Assembly: GCA_001929475.1 (NCBI GenBank)
Contig: LXFE01000134.1
Span: 1 to 26,150, forward strand
DNA length: 26,150 bases
Direction: 5' to 3'
Origin: Neolecta irregularis DAH-3
Taxonomy: Eukaryota; Ascomycota; Neolectomycetes; Neolectales; Neolectaceae
In this document: positions 21,205-26,150 of the stretch, in pieces
Layout: every line of letters starts with the position of its first letter
How positions within the stretch are numbered: position 1 is the stretch's first letter
Notes under the pieces: generated by a model
The model's database searches: none
What the model saw: only the letters and a program-made list of their open reading frames with translations
Told to the model about the DNA's origin: nothing
Made by a program: the position numbers and the translations under genes

Positions 21205-24200
21205 TTAGACCATGAAAGAATACCCAAAGGCTTTTGGTCCAACAAACTCCATCCCTTTCTTCGAGTTAGTCCATTGGGTTGGGGCTTGCATCCCTATCAC
21301 GAGAACGTTGAGACCGTATTTATAATCAGAGGACGCGAGATTCTCCCCGTTTTGAGCGTCAAGTATACTTATGAGATCAGGGACTGAACAAAGTACCTGC
21401 CTGGGTTAGCCATGGGTCTAAATTAAGAGTATCCCTTCGTTTGGCCCTCTGAAGCTATATGTTCCACATATGTGTTTTCTGATCTGAAGGGAATGAACAC
21501 TTTCCCAGAGAACGTCTCGTCGTTCTTCCTCGCCTCAATCGATATTTCGCCGTAGACAAGGCCGTTCCAGAGCTTTCTGGATACTTGCACAATTTTTCCT
21601 CTGAAAAGAAATTTCGCCGATGATTCTCCTCCACATTCTTCGATAATTGATCTGGCGACTGAGTCGATTTGATTGTTTATTCGATGTAATGCAGATGCCC
21701 GACCTATCCTCCAACACAGGGACAAAGTATGTTTAATGACAGACTTTTTGACCTTCTTGCCTGACAATGGATTGAAAGCACATCCAACAAACAATCTAAA
21801 ATCAGAAAACGAAAATATGATAGAGCACCCCATCTCTTCTATTGCTGCCCGGAAAATACTCTCTACGATAACGTCAGAAGCAGCGCTCATTATGGACTAT
21901 GGGTTAGTCAATCATTTCTTTTTGAATGAAGATACGACTCTGTTTCCATTGCCATCACTGATCACAGCAGGAACAAACTGTGATTCTTCAACCTCGATAC
22001 AAGTCGTCATCTGGTGTAGCTTGGGATATGCTCGACCCATGAAATCTCCATCAACAACAGGGATATCGAGATTCTCGGAGGAACCAAGAAGCAGAGCATA
22101 AAGACAATTATAGCCGCCAATTTCTCCATTTATTATTGCCTCTGCTGTCTTTCCAATGCAACGATATAATGTGTAATGTGAATCGAGTATTTCCTCGCCC
22201 TGCATATTAGCCCTGCTCTTCCATATTTCGGATATATCTGGGTTACGTACTGCCAAACGCTCTATTGCTACTACAGGAGAGCCCATGTATACCCCACGTG
22301 CAACGAGTGTATCGTCTTGCAGACATTGCGGCATGATGACCCGAATTTTAGCCCCACGGTTAAGCTGCTCTCTCAAGTGAACATAACAATCATGGCACGT
22401 TCCACCTCCTCCAGTACCAAGAATATAGCAACCACATCGAATCCATTCGAGATCTATGGTAGATAAAAACCACTCATTGTAGAGGATAGTAGGCTTGTAG
22501 TTACGGATGTCAGCTTCGGGCTCACTGGAAATTTCAGCCGCCATTCTAGATGCTGACATCTTGTCTTCCCAAGAGAGATGAATTCCCATGGTCGTTTCAT
22601 CTTCGTGCTGAATCATTTCGGTTGCTCTGTTGAAATCAAATTGTCCGATAGCTTTGTACAAAAATCTAACTTTATTCGCGATATAAGGGAGAGGGAATGT
22701 CTCAGATGAGACAACTTCTACTGTCCCCCGAATGGCTCCATTTTTTATGGCTTTTTCAACGACTTCATGTCGCAATTGGGATGAAGCATCTAACAACGGT
22801 ACATTTTCAGTGTTGACTATTATGTCGATAACTGCAGAGACCTCAGCCAATGCAGCGCCAATAGCATTGGCAACTTCATAAAATGGAGGTCTGACAATGC
22901 GAGAAACACCTTTAATTGAGTCGGGGACGATTATACTTCCTCCACCCACAAGTAGCACAGGAATATCATCTGGTGTTGTCTTGATTCTGTCGATTATCTC
23001 TTCCAACAATGTATCGACTTTATTCTGATATAATGAAATAAAGGAGTCATCGAATTTGTTTTGAACGAAGGCAGCGTTCCCTACTGACCCGAGTTTTCGA
23101 GAAGCGACTGTTAAATCCGTGGCTGTCATCGTATTTCCGCCAAAAATCAAGGCTTCCTGCTCAAGTTTTCTTCCAACCGAATCTGGACCAATCGTCACTT
23201 CTCCAGTATCAGTTTGTCGGACGAGCGAACCACCTCCAAGGCCGATACTTAGCACATCCGGCATTGAGAAGTTCATTCGGACACCTCCAACAGTAGTATG
23301 TGTTGCCGTTTGACGAGGAAATCCACAGGGAGGCAGGTAACCTGCCTCTGTGGTAGTTCCACCAACATCAACCACTATATAAGGCTCTCGCCTTCCTTCA
23401 ACTGCGGAAAGAAGAGCTGCACCACGCATCGAATTTGTAGGACCACTGTTAAAAGTTCTTATAGGAAGTTTAGCTGCCGCACACGAGGTAATCAACGTTC
23501 CGTCGTTCTGGGTAAGGAATAAGGGACACTCGAGATCCAATGCCTTGATTGCGCGCTGGAAAGAGGAAATTGTTTGTCTTGCAAATGAAAGAATGGAGGC
23601 GTTGAGAATCGATGCATTTTCTCGCTCAAGAAATCCGAGACTCGCAACTTACCATCAGATCACTTGCAGATATCAGAAGCGATACTTTCATGGGATTTGA
23701 CAACATTTGCCCTAGGAAATTCTCTCTGTACCACGGAGGCGACAGCATCTTCTTGAGAAGGATATATCGGCGAAAAGACACCTATGATGACGATGTTGTT
23801 AATACCTCTGATTTTCATTTCGTGAACATGTTCCAGAATCTCATCTTCATTGATATTTTGAATAACCTTACCATCGTCTGAAATTAATATTCAAATTTGG
23901 TAGGGCGGATACCATAGAAACCTCCATCGACGAATGCGTAGTACCCGCAGATCAATTTGGTTAACGACTTTGGAAAATCGATACATGGCTGAGCTAAGCG
24001 AGCATATGGGCCACATAATCTTAGTATGCCGACGGGAGCAAGTCTGTTTGCATCATGTTGAACGACCGCATTGATAAAATGCTAGTTACAATGAGCCCTG
24101 TAAGTCGGAACGAAATCTTGCAGTTGTCCCGATCACAACAGCTGCGATTGAATTAGGATCGAGGCCCAAGCATCGCTCAAGAAGAGCTTTAATAGCCGAC

Positions 24201-24364
24201 TGAATCCCCGAAGATATATCCTTTGTGGTAGCAGTTTTATACCACGCGAGAATTCCCCCGTTGGGTTCGTTTACACGCGAGGGATCAATCAACACAGAGT
24301 CGGTATTTGTACCACCGACATCGACGCCAATTCGCAAGGCCAACGAAGATTTTCTGATCGCCAT
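21205..24364 (-). CDS. Hydantoinase/oxoprolinase-DUF917 fusion protein, copy 2
   Basis: Paralogue of the gene at 4117-7251. Eight exons on the minus strand: 24364-24122, 24081-23913, 23877-23686, 23647-22251, 22217-21936, 21896-21829, 21795-21435, 21396-21205, 967 residues. Exons 2, 3 and 6 have exactly the same lengths as in copy 1 (169, 192, 68 nt), and all seven intron positions match. Motifs GVDVGGTNTDSVL, VVDVGGTTTEAGYL (Glu replacing the Asp of copy 1), GTGGGGTCHDCY and GPKAFG are present. Intron 1 (24082-24121) needs a GC-AG pair (GCAAGA donor). Intron 7 (21397-21434) has a good CTAAC branch and CAG acceptor but GG where GT is expected; if unspliced the protein stops at 21425 and loses its last about 63 residues. 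Start at ATG 24364 matches copy 1; an in-frame ATG at 24499 would add a hydrophobic stretch. Likely a diverged, perhaps failing, second copy. Confidence 0.82.
21397..21434 (-). other. Intron 7 of hydantoinase copy 2 with damaged donor
   Basis: At the position where copy 1 has AAG followed by GTAATTTG, this copy has AAG followed by GGATACTC. The 38-nt segment contains an in-frame TAA, a CTAAC branch-like sequence and ends in CAG, and the downstream exon is fully conserved. The acceptor half thus looks functional while the donor GT is lost. Confidence 0.6.
24082..24121 (-). other. GC-AG intron in hydantoinase copy 2
   Basis: Copy 1 splits the same codon position (after IGTT, before HFINAV) with a GTACGT donor. 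Here the donor reads GCAAGA and the acceptor TAG, 40 nt, with stops in between. GCAAG is the usual form of the minor GC-AG class, so this is probably a functional non-canonical intron. Confidence 0.65.
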
Positions 24365-24577
24365 TTCGCGATAGGTATCGGAAGCAAGGATACGTGGATG
24401 CGTGGCCAGAAGAAAAATGACGAAGTTGATCTGTGAAAAGATGATAAAGCAGAAATTGGTGCGAGGATAGCCTTGTGGAAGGAAATGCCCAGAATACATG
24501 GATGGAGCGGGCTAGAACAACGTGGGCTGAGGATCGGGCTCTTGCACCCTAAAATACTAGAGGTAATTCAGGGGTCT

Positions 24578-25100
24578 TGTCAGTAATCCAGAGAATGAAA
24601 AAGTGTAAAGATCATGGTCAGTTTGTGAAAATCAAAAAGTCATCCAGAAAGGTTTTGACATTTGATCATGTTGTCAATGACCAACAATGGAATCCTGTGG
24701 TCAGTATTGGCAACAATATAAACAATATGGTATTGCCAATATACACTCTCCCCTCTCAATCTCAGCTTATTTCAATTACTGCCATAGATCTCTTACTTGG
24801 GAAGTCAGGAGTGCCACAGCTCCCAGAGATTGTACTCTCTGACCCACCACCCTGTTTCAATATTGTCTTTCCTTGTTTCTCCCCACATAGACCTGTAGGA
24901 CCGCCTTGCCAGCAATGGCTATAAAAGGAGGCCCATTTCTTCTCATGTTAGAGAGCCAATCGTATTACTCTCTTCTGTAGTCAGATCCCCAAGGATCCGG
25001 AAGCCCAATACCACCGCGCTCACCAATATACTACCAATCTATTACAACAACTACAGCTACCAAACCTCTATAAACCTTGAGCTACAGCCTGCGTGTGACA
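24578..25100 (+). mobile_element. Possible solo LTR
   Basis: A 523-bp segment begins TGTCA and ends TGACA, the inverted termini expected of an LTR. It has a TATA box (TATAAAA, 24920-24926) followed by about 170 bp rich in CAA/CTA that would form the R-U5 part. No internal domain of a retroelement lies on either side. I could not find matching 5-bp target duplications (GGTCT against GACTG), so boundaries and class are uncertain. Confidence 0.35.
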
Positions 25101-25139
25101 GACTGCATGCCACCACCTAAATTGGTTGTCACATGTTAG

Positions 25140-25510
25140 GCCTAGCCTGGCCCATTGGCCGGTCCATGAAAAAGCCCATGGGCCCGGCTTTGGCCCGTCC
25201 ACAACACTGCTTAAAACTGCGGGCAGGAACGGTCGAGGAGGGCGGGCAGTAATGGGCGAGGAGGGAAGGCGATAATGGGCGAGGAGGGCGGGGCAGTAAT
25301 GGGCAGAGGAGTGAGAGGAAGCGAGTAGGGCAGTAAGAGGAAGCAAACAGAGCCTTTTCCATGAAACTTTGGTAAACGTGATAAATTCCAACAATCGAAT
25401 ATCACATGATACATCCAATTTGGCCCATGGACCATGTGCCGGGCTTTTTCCATAGTCCAGTCCATGGACTTTATCCATGGACATTTAATGGACTGGATTA
25501 AGTCATGGTC
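25140..25510. repeat. CCATGG/GGCCCA-rich repeat block with G-rich tandem core
   Basis: Between 25221 and about 25346 a roughly 25-bp unit close to GGCAGTAATGGGCGAGGAGG is repeated several times imperfectly. The flanks (25140-25210 and 25420-25510) carry many short palindromes of the TCCATGGA, CCCATGGG and GGCCCA kind, and share TCCACAACACTG / TCCGCAACACTG. This looks like a non-coding repeat family rather than a gene; the open frames across it are Pro/Ser/Leu-rich and lack domains. Confidence 0.6.
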
Positions 25511-25555
25511 CATCCGCAACACTGTGGGAGGATTAGTATGCCGGCCGCCTGCCGG

Positions 25556-25621
25556 AAAAATCTGAACTGTGCGCCCCGCCAGAGAGGCTCTGGCGGGTGG
25601 GGCCTCTCAGGTCGGATTTTT
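25556..25621. repeat. 66-bp foldback palindrome
   Basis: The arms AAAAATCTGA (25556-25565) and TCGGATTTTT (25612-25621) pair at nine of ten positions, and inside them CCCGCCAGAG (25575-25584) pairs perfectly with CTCTGGCGGG (25588-25597) across a 3-nt loop. This would form a strong cruciform or hairpin. It may be a small foldback or MITE-like element. Confidence 0.7.
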
Positions 25622-26045
25622 ATGCCTCCAGCCTTCACCAAGAGATCCAACCACCCACCTGGAGAATGTTCTGGCAGGCTGTTAGGTTGTATGGCGGTTT
25701 GGTAGTTTCCTATATGTAATGGTTCTTCAAAGGTCCCCTTTTGACTTTTTTGTATTGAATTTGTTGGTAGATCATTAGTTTTGCCTTTAAATTTTGATCC
25801 CGATAGTGTTTCTTTCGTTTGAATACGTTGGTTGGTTGTTCAACTGTGAATTGATTGCCATTTGCTCAAAGTTACACTCGCAAGATTTAGCACGGATCAC
25901 GTGACACAGTGACCAGGATGATAAGACAGGAACTTTGTATGTGCAGCATACTTCACCTATGAAAGAAATGACCAGATAGAAATCATTTTAGCAATTTTGG
26001 TTATTTAGTGAATATTGTATTGCACTTATCCTAATTGTCAAAAAA
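25622..26045. other. AT-rich spacer without a gene
   Basis: T-rich sequence between two foldback, GC-rich blocks. No coding potential seen. It contains TCACGTGACAC at 25897-25907, the same 11-mer as in the aminopeptidase promoter. Confidence 0.4.
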
Positions 26046-26051
26046 GACGAG

Positions 26052-26150
26052 CCGCCCGCCTGCCCGGAAACGTTTTCAGCCGCCCGCCCGCCGGAGATTA
26101 ATTGACCCTCCCATCCACCGGGGGGTCTCCGGCGGGGTCGGGCGGGCGGG
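26052..26150. repeat. GC-rich inverted repeat at window edge
   Basis: GCCGCCCGCC occurs twice (about 26052 and 26080). The second copy continues into CCGGAGA, which is mirrored by TCTCCGGCGGGG and GGGCGGGCGGG at the right edge, giving a foldback with a loop of about 35 nt. The element probably continues past 26150. The G runs at the end could also form a quadruplex. Confidence 0.6.

Noticed and set aside
25068-25522. Leu/Pro/Ser-rich minus-strand frames
   Set aside because: They fall in a tandem-repeat and palindrome block, overlap one another in different frames and lack any domain.

Overview
This is nuclear DNA of a filamentous fungus, most likely an ascomycete. The genes are PAN2, NSE2/MMS21, an Rsm1/NIPA-type zinc-finger protein, mitochondrial serine hydroxymethyltransferase, an M17 leucyl aminopeptidase, a Fur-type NCS1 permease and two fused hydantoinase/DUF917 proteins. 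All are monocistronic, and most are cut by several very short GT-AG introns. Assembling exons by reading frame and family conservation gives about 53 introns of only 31-47 nt, so what look like fragmented, frameshifted genes are mostly intact split genes. I cannot name the species.

Layout. 1-1685: GC-rich edge, then AT-rich tandem repeats, no gene. 1686-3481 (+): SHMT. 4117-7251 (-): first hydantoinase/oxoprolinase-DUF917 gene. 8284-10445 (+): NCS1 permease, divergent from the hydantoinase gene across a roughly 1 kb shared promoter region. 10747-14381 (-): PAN2. 15137-16740 (-): M17 aminopeptidase. 16927-17790 (-): Rsm1-like zinc-finger protein. 18023-19026 (+): NSE2 with one in-frame stop. 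19307-20300 (+): decayed Gfo/Idh/MocA oxidoreductase. 21205-24364 (-): second hydantoinase-DUF917 gene, with the same eight-exon structure as the first but a damaged last splice donor. 24365-26150: a possible solo LTR, G/C-rich tandem repeats and foldback palindromes, no gene.

How the genes relate. The permease and the first hydantoinase gene form a plausible two-gene unit for uptake and processing of a cyclic amide, lactam or hydantoin-like nitrogen compound; a tandem GATA motif between them suggests nitrogen control. The second hydantoinase copy lies 14 kb away without its own permease. The other genes are housekeeping genes (one-carbon metabolism, mRNA deadenylation, peptide turnover, mRNA export/nuclear zinc finger, SUMO ligation in the SMC5/6 complex) with no evident functional link to the cluster.

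All exon models are hand-derived from the sequence and have not been checked against transcripts.
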